Shown one piece after another: positions 51,821 through 60,533 of a stretch of DNA of 64,000 nucleotides (its first letter is position 1; every line of letters begins with the position of its first letter). The position numbers were made by a program, and so were the translations under genes. The DNA lies in assembly GCA_017511005.1 (NCBI GenBank), contig JAFWLP010000019.1:48056-112055 (forward strand), read 5' to 3'. The stretch comes from Clostridiales bacterium. Lineage in GTDB: Bacteria > Bacillota > Clostridia > Saccharofermentanales > Saccharofermentanaceae. The notes beneath the pieces are model-generated. The model ran no database searches, was not told the DNA's origin, and was given only the letters and a program-made list of their open reading frames with translations.

Positions 51821-52510
51821 TTATGCCTTTCTTCTGAGAGTCTTCAGGTATTCCTTCTGTTCCGGTGTGATGCGGTAACTTTCGACCGCTTTCTGTATAG
51901 CTTTGTTGTGTGTCCATCTGTCAAGTTTCTGACCTTCTATGTAAGGCAGGGCCACCTCATACTGCTTGGCGAGGGCGGTCGCAAAATACCACGCGGTCAT
52001 CATGTTGACATAGTATTCGTCTGAACGTATCTTCGATACTTTTGCAAGATATGAAGGCTTGAAATCCTCATCCAGGAAATGCTCCATGAGCATCCCGACC
52101 GCAAATCGCTTAACATATGTATGTCCGGACTTCATCCACTTCTCAACATAACCTAACAAAAGGCTCTTATTCTTCCTGAATATCTTCGGTGACATCTGAT
52201 CGCATGTTGCCCAGTTGTCAACATAAGGCAGGAACTGATCCACAAGCCGGATGCACTCTTCGGCATCCTTCATCCCGGACAGGATAAATGCGTGCAGCTG
52301 ATTCTCCTCGAAAAACTTATGCGGAAGATCACTAAGAAAAAATGCTATGTCGTCCCTTTTGGAAAGCTCTTTTGCCAGCTGCCTCAATGCGGGAGTTCTG
52401 ACACCTATTATCGATCCGGGATCGACCGTTGGAATGATGGTTACCTGCATGTCACGGTAACCTGTATCCTGAAGTTTTAATAATTCTCTGTGGATATCAT
52501 CTGTGATCAT
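51821..52510 (-). CDS. AlkD-like DNA alkylation repair protein
   Basis: 229-residue HEAT-repeat-like all-helical protein of the AlkC/AlkD superfamily, DNA glycosylases for alkylated purines. Signatures are IIGVRTPALRQLAKEL, HAFILSGMKD, FLPYVDNWATCDQMSP and DEYYVNMMTAWYFATALAKQYE, ending RWTHNKAIQKAVESYRI. Located between yuiD and the PfkB gene with gaps of 9 and 4 bp, so it is operonic. Activity on DNA is inferred from the family. Confidence 0.88.
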   Translation of the reverse strand: MITDDIHRELLKLQDTGYRDMQVTIIPTVDPGSIIGVRTPALRQLAKELSKRDDIAFFLSDLPHKFFEENQLHAFILSGMKDAEECIRLVDQFLPYVDNWATCDQMSPKIFRKNKSLLLGYVEKWMKSGHTYVKRFAVGMLMEHFLDEDFKPSYLAKVSKIRSDEYYVNMMTAWYFATALAKQYEVALPYIEGQKLDRWTHNKAIQKAVESYRITPEQKEYLKTLRRKA

Positions 52511-52519
52511 GGAAAGATA

Positions 52520-52981
52520 TCAGAATACGATGTACATGATCACCGCGGTCGCAACACCCAGGATGCATCCTGCCGCAACCTGAAGCGGAGTATGGCCGAG
52601 AAGCTCCTTGAGTTTCTCCTCATTCGGCAGATCCGCACCGGTGAGCTTCTCAAACATATCAGCCATGACATTCAGAAGCTCAGCCTGTTTGCCCGCCTGA
52701 TACCTGACATTCATTGCATCATGCATTACAACGATCGCAACTATCATGGCAACGGCAAACAATGCGGAATCAAACCCTTCATAAAGACCTGTTGCCACAG
52801 CCACCGATGTCACGGTCGCGGAATGGCCGCTCGGCATACCGCCGTCACCGAAAAGTCTCTCGATACTGAACTTCTTGGTCAGTATCAGATTACTTATGCA
52901 CTTGAATACCTGAGCCAGAAACCAGGATACAACTCCCACTATCAGGATCTTGTTTGTGATTATCTGCAGGAAAAATTCCAT
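52520..52981 (-). CDS. Divergent PAP2/YuiD (DUF212) membrane protein
   Basis: 153 residues from MEFFLQIITNKIL, preceded by AAAGGGATAAT; a longer start at 53002 is possible. About four hydrophobic segments. It has the shortened phosphatase-like motif GGMPSGHSATVTSVAVATG and VVMHDAMNVRYQAGKQAELLN, diagnostic of the DUF212 divergent PAP2 family. Function not established. It heads the yuiD-alkD-pfkB operon, and a terminator-like hairpin 84 bp upstream may regulate it. Confidence 0.88.
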   Translation of the reverse strand: MEFFLQIITNKILIVGVVSWFLAQVFKCISNLILTKKFSIERLFGDGGMPSGHSATVTSVAVATGLYEGFDSALFAVAMIVAIVVMHDAMNVRYQAGKQAELLNVMADMFEKLTGADLPNEEKLKELLGHTPLQVAAGCILGVATAVIMYIVF

Positions 52982-53064
52982 ATTATCCCTTTCTAATTCC
53001 AAAATTCTAATTTATTTTACTCTACAAACAACAAAAATAAAGACTTGCAAATTTCCGGGAAGCC

Positions 53065-53097
53065 AAAAAAGATGCCGCAGGTCTTCCCTACGGCATC
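53065..53097 (-). terminator. Intrinsic terminator upstream of yuiD (possible attenuator)
   Basis: GATGCCG and CGGCATC form a 7-bp stem (longer with G:U and mismatches) and are followed by TTTTTT on the minus strand. No minus-strand gene precedes it, so it must end a short upstream RNA or act as an attenuator for the yuiD operon. Confidence 0.75.
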
Positions 53098-53214
53098 TCT
53101 ACAAACAAACTCAAAACTTATATATTGCGGTCTCGTTCTTACGCTTATGATGATACATTACCATTAAGGCACCACAAGGAAACATCTGTTAACAATTCGT
53201 GAACAAAGACCGCC
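53065..53214 (-). ncRNA. Candidate small RNA or riboswitch-like leader of yuiD
   Basis: The 52982-53396 gap has no convincing gene. On the minus strand GGCGGTCTTTGTTC (53201-53214) pairs with GAACGAGACCGC (53127-53138) across a ~62-nt enclosed region, then a short AT-rich linker leads to the terminator. A 24-codon frame lies inside (MFPCGALMVMYHH...) but has no ribosome site. The arrangement, closed junction followed by terminator followed by gene, fits a riboswitch or sRNA. I matched it to no known class. Confidence 0.35.
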
Positions 53215-53396
53215 AATTTTGAAATCTCATACACAAATTGCCGTCTGAAGACTTAAGCCGCGGAAAAACAGCGTGTTTCCGGCTGCGCACCGTATTGGTG
53301 ACATGATTCTTACAGGGTGGTGCTTGATGTTTTCGGACCTTGAGGTGATACTGTGGACACATCTGCAGGTGATTTTACGAAAGGAACGGATTTGAC

Positions 53397-54281
53397 ATGG
53401 TCGAATTTGGCGAACAGTTAAGAAGAGCAAGAGAAGCAAAAGGAATGACACAGCAGTCCCTTGCCGAACAGTTATATGTAACAAGACAGTCTGTTTCAAG
53501 ATGGGAATGCGGCGACCGTTATCCCGATCTTCTTACAACAACGAAAATAGCTCAGATACTGGAAGTGAGCCTTGACGACCTTTTATCCGGAAAAGAAATG
53601 GAGAAAGTAGTAGAGAGAAACCCTGTAGTCGAAAACAAAGTTGCAAACAACATTATGACCGCGCTTTATGCGGTGGTCTTATTGTCAATGATCATTCCCA
53701 TACTTAACGGCTTATTGACACGTCAGGCATTCGCCGATACCAATATGCCGGGATATGACTCTTATGTCATCATTAAGGCATCCATAGTGATACTTGAGAT
53801 ATTCTGCTTTACGTTCGGTCTCGTCAATGCAATAAAAGGGTCCCTGTCACCCAAAAGAATGGGCGCGGTAATAGGAGCTTATTTCGCGGCAAACTGCATT
53901 TCCGGCGCGGAATCGGTTATCAGATCATTTCCTCCCCAGTCGGTCGTATGGAACCTGAACAATGGAGATTTCTTAAAAGTATCATTTATGATCACGCTTA
54001 TGATGCTTCCCGGCATTGCGGGAGCAACCGGCACATTTTTTTATTTCATAAGGAACAAAAACCTTCCCGTCTGGCCCGTAGTGATAACCTTAGCTTCAAT
54101 TATCGGAATAAGCCTGAACATCTTTAGCAAAATGAACATTCTCACCAATTACAGCGATAATTTTTCGATGAATCATACACTGAGTCTGGTACTGGTAACA
54201 GCAATATACGTTCTGATCATCTATCAGACATTTACATTGGTGTTCAAGAGGAAAAGGGCAAAGGAAACAGCCGGCAAATAA
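53397..54281 (+). CDS. XRE-type HTH regulator with membrane domain
   Basis: 294 residues. Residues 4-62 are a Cro/CI-type helix-turn-helix (QLRRAREAKGMTQQSLAEQLYVTRQSVSRWE, then KIAQILEVSLDDLL). A charged linker leads to about five transmembrane helices from residue 85 onward. Proteins of this form are common in Firmicutes and couple a membrane signal to DNA binding, but the target here is unknown. AAAGGAACGG precedes the ATG. Single-gene unit ending in a strong terminator. Confidence 0.88.
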   Translation: MVEFGEQLRRAREAKGMTQQSLAEQLYVTRQSVSRWECGDRYPDLLTTTKIAQILEVSLDDLLSGKEMEKVVERNPVVENKVANNIMTALYAVVLLSMIIPILNGLLTRQAFADTNMPGYDSYVIIKASIVILEIFCFTFGLVNAIKGSLSPKRMGAVIGAYFAANCISGAESVIRSFPPQSVVWNLNNGDFLKVSFMITLMMLPGIAGATGTFFYFIRNKNLPVWPVVITLASIIGISLNIFSKMNILTNYSDNFSMNHTLSLVLVTAIYVLIIYQTFTLVFKRKRAKETAGK

Positions 54282-54345
54282 GAGAGTAAGAACAACGGGC
54301 GGATTCATTGACGGCTTCTGATCATTTCCATCACAAACAGCAAAC

Positions 54346-54386
54346 GGGGCATCTCATATGAATTTGAGATGCCCCATACTTTTTTC
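54346..54386 (+). terminator. Terminator of the HTH membrane-protein gene
   Basis: GGGGCATCTCA and TGAGATGCCCC form an 11-bp stem; a TTTTTT run follows four bases later on the plus strand. It also lies at the 3' end of the convergent obg gene. Confidence 0.88.
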
Positions 54387-54400
54387 GTAAAACGGCCGTA

Positions 54401-55678
54401 TCAGTCGAAATAGTCGAATTCGAGGTCACATACCTTAACGGTGTCGCCTTCCTTGCAGCCCATTTTCCTGAGTTCCTCAAAGACACCTTCGTTCTCAAGA
54501 GTTCTCTGAAAGAAGTTGGTTGACTCGGTATCTTCGAAATTGGTGGAATTAAAGATCTTGCTGATCCATTTTCCCGTTACTTCAAAGTTGCCGTCCTCAT
54601 TGATTATGATCTCGAACTTCTTTCCTTCGTCAAATGTATAGACCTTCTCACCGCCCTGGGCGATATCATGAAGGACCGTCGGCGGAAGCTTAGATACCCT
54701 CTCGGTGATCTTGTCGGCAAGTTCCTGAATGCCTATCTGACCGGCAGCGGAAATGATGAAAACATCCTCATATCCGAGCTCTGTAACATTGTTAACAAAC
54801 TCCTGAGCCTCTTCATCCGTCACTCCGTCGCACTTGTTTCCGACAACGATCTGGGGTCTTGATGCAAGTTCCAGACTGAACTCCTCAAGTTCTTTGTTGA
54901 TCGTCGTGAAATCATCCATCGGGTCTCTTCCGTCAGTTCCCGAGAGGTCAACTACATGAACGAGAAGTCTTGTCCTCTCAATGTGTCTTAAGAAATCGTG
55001 TCCGAGGCCTGCGCCCTCGTGGGCGTTCTCGATGATACCCGGAATATCCGCGATGACATAAGAGAAATCATCCTTGGTTACCACACCGAGAACCGGTTCC
55101 AATGTCGTAAACGGATAATCAGCGATCTTCGGCTTTGCTCTCGTAAGCACGGAAAGCAGCGTTGATTTGCCTGCATTCGGGAACCCTACGAGTCCGACAT
55201 CCGCAATGAGCTTGAGCTCCACCTGAAGTTCCCTTTCCTCACCGGGCGCACCGGGTGTGGCAAACTGCGGAGCCTGTCTTACTGAATTGGCGTAATGCAT
55301 GTTTCCGAGACCGCCCTTGCCGCCTCTGGCCACAACGATTTTCTGACCGGCTTCGGTAAGATCCGCGATGACCTCGCCCGTGACAGCATCTTTAACGACA
55401 GTGCCTACGGGAACGCCTATCACAAGGTCTTCACCGCGTCTGCCGTACATTTTCTTGCCCATTCCCTTGGCGCCGTTCTCGGCAATGAACTTATGCTTGA
55501 ATCTGAAGTTCTGAAGGCTCGTAAGATTAGGTGCCGCCTGCAGTATGACGTTGCCGCCGTCACCGCCGTCACCGCCGTCGGGACCGCCGTTGGTAATATA
55601 TTTCTCCGTATGGAAGCTGAGTGCGCCGTTGCCGCCGTCACCTGCTTTCACATAGATCTTAGAGTGATCTATAAACAT
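54401..55678 (-). CDS. obg: GTPase Obg/CgtA
   Basis: 425 residues from MFIDHSKIYVKAGDGG, with GGAGG 5 nt upstream (a start at 55699 is possible but lacks a site). Glycine-rich Obg fold (GGDGGDGGNVI), then G domain with GFPNAGKSTLL, DIPGI and NKCD, then the OCT domain (KKFEIIINEDGNFEVTGKWI). Needed for large-subunit ribosome maturation and stress responses. It closes the rplU-prp-rpmA-obg operon. Confidence 0.97.
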   Translation of the reverse strand: MFIDHSKIYVKAGDGGNGALSFHTEKYITNGGPDGGDGGDGGNVILQAAPNLTSLQNFRFKHKFIAENGAKGMGKKMYGRRGEDLVIGVPVGTVVKDAVTGEVIADLTEAGQKIVVARGGKGGLGNMHYANSVRQAPQFATPGAPGEERELQVELKLIADVGLVGFPNAGKSTLLSVLTRAKPKIADYPFTTLEPVLGVVTKDDFSYVIADIPGIIENAHEGAGLGHDFLRHIERTRLLVHVVDLSGTDGRDPMDDFTTINKELEEFSLELASRPQIVVGNKCDGVTDEEAQEFVNNVTELGYEDVFIISAAGQIGIQELADKITERVSKLPPTVLHDIAQGGEKVYTFDEGKKFEIIINEDGNFEVTGKWISKIFNSTNFEDTESTNFFQRTLENEGVFEELRKMGCKEGDTVKVCDLEFDYFD

Positions 55679-55759
55679 CTGATCCTCCCGCAAATACAAG
55701 AGCAGCCAATCGCTTGCAAGCGACAGACTGCTCCTCTTGTTCTTTACTGAATGCCTGAA

Positions 55760-56041
55760 TTAGGCTACAGGATAAACGCTAACCTGCTTCTTATCCTTGC
55801 CCATACGCTCATACTTGACCTTACCGTCAATCAAAGCGAAAAGTGTATCATCAGATCCGATTCCTACGTTTGTGCCGGGATGGATCTTGGTGCCACGCTG
55901 TCTAACAAGGATATTGCCGGCCAAAACTGACTGTCCGTCACCTTTCTTCGCTCCTAATCTCTTGGACTGGGACTCACGGCCATTCTTGGTGGAACCCATT
56001 CCCTTCTTGTGTGCGAAGAGCTGTAAATTAAACTTAATCAT
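55760..56041 (-). CDS. rpmA: 50S ribosomal protein L27 with cleavable N-terminus
   Basis: 93 residues. The N-terminal [10 protein letters not shown] precedes [20 protein letters not shown]. The NLQLFA extension is the Prp cleavage site known from Firmicutes L27, where trimming exposes the N-terminus that reaches the peptidyl-transferase centre. The gene for the protease lies directly upstream (2-bp gap). Confidence 0.97.
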   Translation of the reverse strand: MIKFNLQLFAHKKGMGSTKNGRESQSKRLGAKKGDGQSVLAGNILVRQRGTKIHPGTNVGIGSDDTLFALIDGKVKYERMGKDKKQVSVYPVA

Positions 56042-56043
56042 AA

Positions 56044-56415
56044 TTACACCTCCGGTGTTCTTGAATGAATTATCTCTACGTACTTCTTCTTAGTCTTGTT
56101 ATAATCTCTGGCAATGCCGATAAGACCTAATTCGCAAGTTCTCATTATTACCTGAGCCCTGTCCTTTGTCTCATCGCCGCCTAAGTCCGGAACCGTTATC
56201 CTTAAGTTGACATCTTCAGTGCCTTCATTGCTGATCCGGAAGAATGATTCGCCGTCGTAACCGCAAATATCTTCCAGGGCGTTTGCTGCAGTATAAAAAA
56301 GTGTTGATACTGAGCTGCAGATGATGTCTCTGCCGGGATCGTCGTAACCTGCATGTCCGTTTGCGTAAATTGCGCGGATCAGATTGCCTTCCCTGTTGAC
56401 GATAACGGAAATCAT
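56044..56415 (-). CDS. prp: Ribosomal-processing cysteine protease Prp
   Basis: 123 residues. Catalytic His21 in [12 protein letters not shown] and Cys33 in [18 protein letters not shown], the Prp motif pair. It removes the N-terminal extension of L27, whose gene is next downstream. It is placed between rplU and rpmA as in other Firmicutes. Confidence 0.95.
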   Translation of the reverse strand: MISVIVNREGNLIRAIYANGHAGYDDPGRDIICSSVSTLFYTAANALEDICGYDGESFFRISNEGTEDVNLRITVPDLGGDETKDRAQVIMRTCELGLIGIARDYNKTKKKYVEIIHSRTPEV

Positions 56416-56421
56416 AAAGAC

Positions 56422-56724
56422 TTACGCGTTGATAGCCTTGATAAGTACACGTGTGTAAGGCTGTCTATGGCCGTTCTTTCTTCTGTAGCCCTTCTTAGCC
56501 TTGTACTTAGAGACGATAACCTTCTTATTTCTTCCCTGCTTTACGATCTCACCGGTAACTGTAGCCTTAACATCACCTGCTACGATTCCGTTGTCATCAG
56601 ATACTGCAAGTACTTCATCGAAAGTAACCTGGCTGCCAGCCTCACCTTCAAGCTTCTCAACGAAGATCTCATCGTCAACAGAAACCTTGTACTGCTTGCC
56701 GCCTGTCTTAATTACTGCGTACAT
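56422..56724 (-). CDS. rplU: 50S ribosomal protein L21
   Basis: 100 residues: [19 protein letters not shown], then [26 protein letters not shown], the L21 C-terminal signature. First gene of rplU-prp-rpmA-obg. AGGAGG precedes the ATG. A promoter and structured leader lie upstream. Confidence 0.97.
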   Translation of the reverse strand: MYAVIKTGGKQYKVSVDDEIFVEKLEGEAGSQVTFDEVLAVSDDNGIVAGDVKATVTGEIVKQGRNKKVIVSKYKAKKGYRRKNGHRQPYTRVLIKAINA

Positions 56725-56817
56725 ATTCGTTCCTCCTGTTCTTCCAGTCTCGCTGCTTAATCCCTAGGCAGCGCCGAAAATAAGCGCATTTTAAAAAAGC
56801 CCGTCGCATGCGGTCAC
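56725..56817 (-). promoter_or_regulatory. 5' leader of the rplU operon
   Basis: About 95 nt between the predicted start and the rplU ATG. It contains GCGG-GTGA-CCGC, a CGCATGCG palindrome followed by a T6 run, and a GCTGC/GCAGC hairpin (56752-56772) just before the ribosome site. Autogenous L21 leaders are known in Firmicutes; whether this is one needs a covariance search. Confidence 0.4.
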
Positions 56818-56823
56818 CCGCGT

Positions 56824-56852
56824 ATAATAAACCACGGGCAGTTCAAAGTCAA
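56824..56852 (-). promoter_or_regulatory. Promoter of rplU-prp-rpmA-obg
   Basis: Minus-strand TTGACT (56847-56852), exactly 17 bp, TATTAT (56824-56829), close to the SigA consensus. Confidence 0.85.
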
Positions 56853-56888
56853 CAATAATTTTATATATAAAGGACTTTACCGGATCCG

Positions 56889-58448
56889 TCAGCCTGCCGT
56901 CAGCACGATGAGTGCCGCGACAAGTCCGAACAGGAGACCCGTGATCTCGTAAAAATCCGATATGCGCTTGATAGGCATGGCACAGCCGAACGGTATGACA
57001 CCAACGGCTACACCGGTCAGCGATGCCCTTATGAGTTCCGCATTCTCCTGTATCAGTCCCATTACCAGCAGCACTGCAGGCGGAAGAAGGGCTTCGATGA
57101 AATACATCGGGCTTCCGAAATACGCCGAGGCTCCCTGCCCCGAGAATCTTGATTTCTTATCGGCAAGTATGAGTGCGGCAGCCGAGACGCTCATGAGAAC
57201 GAACACGATCAGTGCTGCTATTGGATTGGCATCATTTTTCAGTGTGTCCTCAACATTGGTGAGATTGAGTGATGCCGCCACAAGTATCATGAGTTCGACT
57301 ATTCCGGTAATGACCGAGACAAGAAAGATCGTAAGACCGTAGTCTTTTCTGGTGTACTTGACTTTATTGGACAGCAGGAGCTTTATCTGTGCCAGTGCCA
57401 TAAAGACTATCATCAGCACAGGCGAATAAAGTGCCACATATTTTGTAAAGGACACCGTCTGCGGAATAAACGTCATTACGGCTCCGCACAGCGCTATCCA
57501 GCCTGAGAGCCCGAGGAATATTATCGCGCCGAGACTGTCACGGCCTTTAAGTTCCCTTGCGCCTTTATCAGGCACGGATACCGGCACCATGAAAAGGAAG
57601 AGCGCCAGCGCCGCAACTGACATGAACAGACAGAAGACGACACCGGTCATCCATATCATGATCCTTGAAGCCGAGAAACCCCTTCCGAACGTCGTTCCGA
57701 GATACTGGGCAAGCTCATTCTGGAACGAAGGCAGAGACAGGAGACCCGTCACACCGGTTCCGTTCTGCGCCAGTGACAGATATCTCATCTGATTATGGGA
57801 TACGAACACCTTGGACTTGAAGATCTTTCCTCTCTGGGTGGAATGTCCGTACATCGTGTCTACACCTGAGATCTTCTCGAAGATCATCTGTGAACCGCCC
57901 AGTTCCGAAGAAGAACTTGCTTTGTTGTCAAAACCGAATATGGCACAGGGTACCGAAGGATAATCACTTGAATAGCCTTCAAGAGAAACGTTTCCCGGAT
58001 ATTCCGGATCGATCAGTATGTATCCCTCGATGTTTCCTTTATCCGAACCGAGCAGATCGTCCATTACCTTGAAGGCAGTGCTTCCGACAGCACAAACGAC
58101 CACTTTGTCATTTTTATATTCATTCGGGATCTCATAAACATAGTCCGGTTTTGAACTCCGTCTGTCAGGTTCGATTATCTCAAAACCGAAGCCGGCGGCA
58201 GCAAGACTGTTTCTCAATGACACCCTGGAGATATCCTTGCCGTCAGAATATATGAGCAGTGTTTTGCCTGCCTGATCCTGACCCGACAGCGACATTCCGT
58301 AAAGTCCAAAAAGAAGAACGGCCATGATAAATGACAGGCCCAAAACGAACCAGGCTGCCCCTGGAACTTTCATGGGCCGCATCTTCCTGAATCCGTACTG
58401 AGGTGCGGTCTTCTCTTCCGGCTTGATGTCCGAGTTCTTCTTCATCAT
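56889..58448 (-). CDS. Large membrane protein with extracytoplasmic alpha/beta domain, unknown function
   Basis: 519 residues. A cytoplasmic basic N-terminus, then a transmembrane helix (about 32-53), then a ~200-residue alternating alpha/beta domain outside the membrane (TLLIYSDGKDISRVSLRNSL, KVVVCAVGSTAFKVMDDLL, GYILIDPEYPGNVS). About seven more helices follow to the C-terminus. The outer domain resembles an alpha/beta hydrolase-like or receiver fold, but no catalytic triad is evident. It starts 3 bp after murC, so a cell-envelope role is plausible. No family recognised. Confidence 0.65.
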   Translation of the reverse strand: MMKKNSDIKPEEKTAPQYGFRKMRPMKVPGAAWFVLGLSFIMAVLLFGLYGMSLSGQDQAGKTLLIYSDGKDISRVSLRNSLAAAGFGFEIIEPDRRSSKPDYVYEIPNEYKNDKVVVCAVGSTAFKVMDDLLGSDKGNIEGYILIDPEYPGNVSLEGYSSDYPSVPCAIFGFDNKASSSSELGGSQMIFEKISGVDTMYGHSTQRGKIFKSKVFVSHNQMRYLSLAQNGTGVTGLLSLPSFQNELAQYLGTTFGRGFSASRIMIWMTGVVFCLFMSVAALALFLFMVPVSVPDKGARELKGRDSLGAIIFLGLSGWIALCGAVMTFIPQTVSFTKYVALYSPVLMIVFMALAQIKLLLSNKVKYTRKDYGLTIFLVSVITGIVELMILVAASLNLTNVEDTLKNDANPIAALIVFVLMSVSAAALILADKKSRFSGQGASAYFGSPMYFIEALLPPAVLLVMGLIQENAELIRASLTGVAVGVIPFGCAMPIKRISDFYEITGLLFGLVAALIVLTAG

Positions 58449-58451
58449 GCG

Positions 58452-59900
58452 TCAGGGGCAGAGCTCATCGCCAAGTGTCCTGATGTCTTCAGGTCCCAAT
58501 ATAAGAATAATGTCACCGGGGCTGATAAGCTCGTCGATCCTTTTTTTGAGTTCTTCCCTGTCTTCAAAGAATTCCGCGTCTCCCCCGCGCCTGTTTATCT
58601 CATCGGAAATGTCTTTGCTCGAGATATCGTGAGTGTTGATCTCCCTGTCGGAGAATATCTCTGCAAACAGCACTTTCCTGCAAGGCAGAAGGCTTGTTAC
58701 ATAATCTTCGAAAAGGCTTTTCGTGCGGTTGAAGGTAAGCGGCTGGAATACAACGAGGATATCATTGTGAGGCATGTTGGACGCCGCTTCGATGGTTGCT
58801 CTCGCAGCTGTCGGGTGATGCGCATAATCGACCACGACATCACAGTCCTTATACTTGCCCTTTACTGTATATCTTCCGTCAGCTCCGCTGAAGGTGTTGA
58901 GCGCAGTCTGAATGGCAGAAGCTGAAGCACCGTTAAGATAAGCTGCAGCTGCAGCATTAAGCGCATTAGCAATGTTATGGCTTCCGGGGATATTCAGACT
59001 TACTTTAAATCTCTCCTCTTCACCGATAACGATGTCGAATTCGGGAAGGCCGTTAATGAACTCTATGTTCTCAGCAATGAAATCAGCCTTTTTGCCTGTT
59101 GCTTCGCATACTTCATTATCTGTTGCACAAGCAACGACATGAGGGAACCTGCGTCCCGTCTTATCAAAGTATTCCTTAGCCTCAGCAAGAGACCTTGCAA
59201 TGTTCTTATCATGTCCTGATACGACAACATAGCCGTCATCGTCAACTAGTCTTATAAAACGCGCGAAAACATCGATAACATCTTCGATCGTCGGATAGCA
59301 GTCGACGTGATCATGATCGATATTTGTTATGACTGCAGTAGTTGATGAGAAATTCAGGAAGGATCTGTTAAACTCGCATGCTTCAGATACAAGAAGCTCA
59401 TGCGATCCTGTTCTGATGGTGCCGTTAAAGATATCAAGATCTGCGCCGAGATGAACCGTAGGATCAAGTCCCGCATCGATCATCATCATCGATATCATCG
59501 AGGTCGTTGTCGTCTTTCCGTGTGTTCCGGATACGTTTATCACGTTCCTGTATGTTCTCGTGAAAGCACCGAGGAACTCGGCTCTGTCAAATATCTGAAG
59601 CCCGAGTTCCGTTGCCCTTCTGACCTCCTCGTTATGAGGAAGGATGGCGGCGGTCTTGACCAGATAATCCGGTTTGAAATCATCGATATTGTCAGCGATC
59701 TGGCTGTTGTATATGGCGATGCCCTGTTCCTTCAGCATCTCCGTTCTCTCTGAAGGATGATTGTCGGAACCTCCGGCAACAAAACCTGCATGCGCGGCAA
59801 GTCTCGCGAGTCCGTTCATCGAGATGCCGCCGATGCCGATAAAGTATATCCTGGCACCTTTTTCTATGTCGTTCAATGTAAAAGTCTTAGGGTCCAACAC
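58452..59900 (-). CDS. murC: UDP-N-acetylmuramate-L-alanine ligase
   Basis: 482 residues. Cytoplasmic Mur ligase that adds L-Ala to UDP-MurNAc. YFIGIGGISMNGLARL is the N-terminal nucleotide-sugar site, INVSGTHGKTTTTSM the ATP loop, VVVDYAHHPTAARATIEA the central motif. The usual FQPHTYSRT reads FQPLTFNRT. Translation probably starts at the GTG (59900) or the TTG next to it, after GGGAAG. Followed at 3 bp by the membrane protein gene. Confidence 0.95.
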   Translation of the reverse strand: MLDPKTFTLNDIEKGARIYFIGIGGISMNGLARLAAHAGFVAGGSDNHPSERTEMLKEQGIAIYNSQIADNIDDFKPDYLVKTAAILPHNEEVRRATELGLQIFDRAEFLGAFTRTYRNVINVSGTHGKTTTTSMISMMMIDAGLDPTVHLGADLDIFNGTIRTGSHELLVSEACEFNRSFLNFSSTTAVITNIDHDHVDCYPTIEDVIDVFARFIRLVDDDGYVVVSGHDKNIARSLAEAKEYFDKTGRRFPHVVACATDNEVCEATGKKADFIAENIEFINGLPEFDIVIGEEERFKVSLNIPGSHNIANALNAAAAAYLNGASASAIQTALNTFSGADGRYTVKGKYKDCDVVVDYAHHPTAARATIEAASNMPHNDILVVFQPLTFNRTKSLFEDYVTSLLPCRKVLFAEIFSDREINTHDISSKDISDEINRRGGDAEFFEDREELKKRIDELISPGDIILILGPEDIRTLGDELCP

Positions 59901-59948
59901 TTATGACACTTCCCTGTCTGCAGTTTTTTTCGAAGTAATTCTATCATT

Positions 59949-60434
59949 TTAGGAGCGCATAGCAAAATCACCGACTACGGCATTTGTAAATGAAATCAGG
60001 TCGGCGGGCTTCATCTTAAGCTGAACGCCCCTCTGGCCTGCACTTACGCATATGCTGTCAATGAGTTCTGCCATCTCATCAATGAATGTCCTGTACTGCT
60101 TCTTCATGCCAATGGGAGAACACCCGCCTCTGATATATCCCGTAACATTGAGAAGATCTTTGACGTGTATCATGTTCACGCTCTTGCATCCGGCGAGTCT
60201 GGCTGCCTTCTTAAGATCGATCTCGTCATCAACGCTGATGCAGAACACAAGATACTCGCCTTTGTCAGAAACGGCAGTCAGTGTCTTGAAGACTTCCTCA
60301 TATGGAATGCCCAGATATTCCGCAACGTGATGACCGTCCAGGTCATTCTCATCGTACTCATATTCCTCATATGTATAATCGATCCCTGCTTTATCAAGGA
60401 TCCTCATGGCATTGGTCTTCTTGAACTCAGACAT
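59949..60434 (-). CDS. ybaK: YbaK/EbsC-family Cys-tRNA(Pro) deacylase
   Basis: 161 residues from MSEFKKTNAMRILDKAGIDY, with GGAGA 7 nt upstream. It hydrolyses mis-charged Cys-tRNA(Pro) in the family. Typical segments are EYLGIPYEEVFKTLTAVSDKG, VFCISVDDEIDLKKAARLAG and GGCSPIGMKKQYRTFID, carrying the lysine-containing loop of the active site. Divergently transcribed from the VOC gene 100 bp away. Confidence 0.92.
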   Translation of the reverse strand: MSEFKKTNAMRILDKAGIDYTYEEYEYDENDLDGHHVAEYLGIPYEEVFKTLTAVSDKGEYLVFCISVDDEIDLKKAARLAGCKSVNMIHVKDLLNVTGYIRGGCSPIGMKKQYRTFIDEMAELIDSICVSAGQRGVQLKMKPADLISFTNAVVGDFAMRS

Positions 60435-60533
60435 ATTATTCTCCTTAGCGTTTGCTGAAGCATATTCTATCTTTATTGCCAAGCGGTTTCAAACTGTTAA
60501 AATAGACTAATCAGTGAATTCCGGGAGAATAAT

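Noticed and set aside
53139-53200. 24-codon peptide inside the yuiD leader
   Set aside because: No Shine-Dalgarno and the sequence is better explained as the enclosed part of an RNA stem; kept only as a note.
53227-53499. 90-residue minus-strand frame
   Set aside because: Overlaps the start of the well-supported HTH membrane gene and has no ribosome site.
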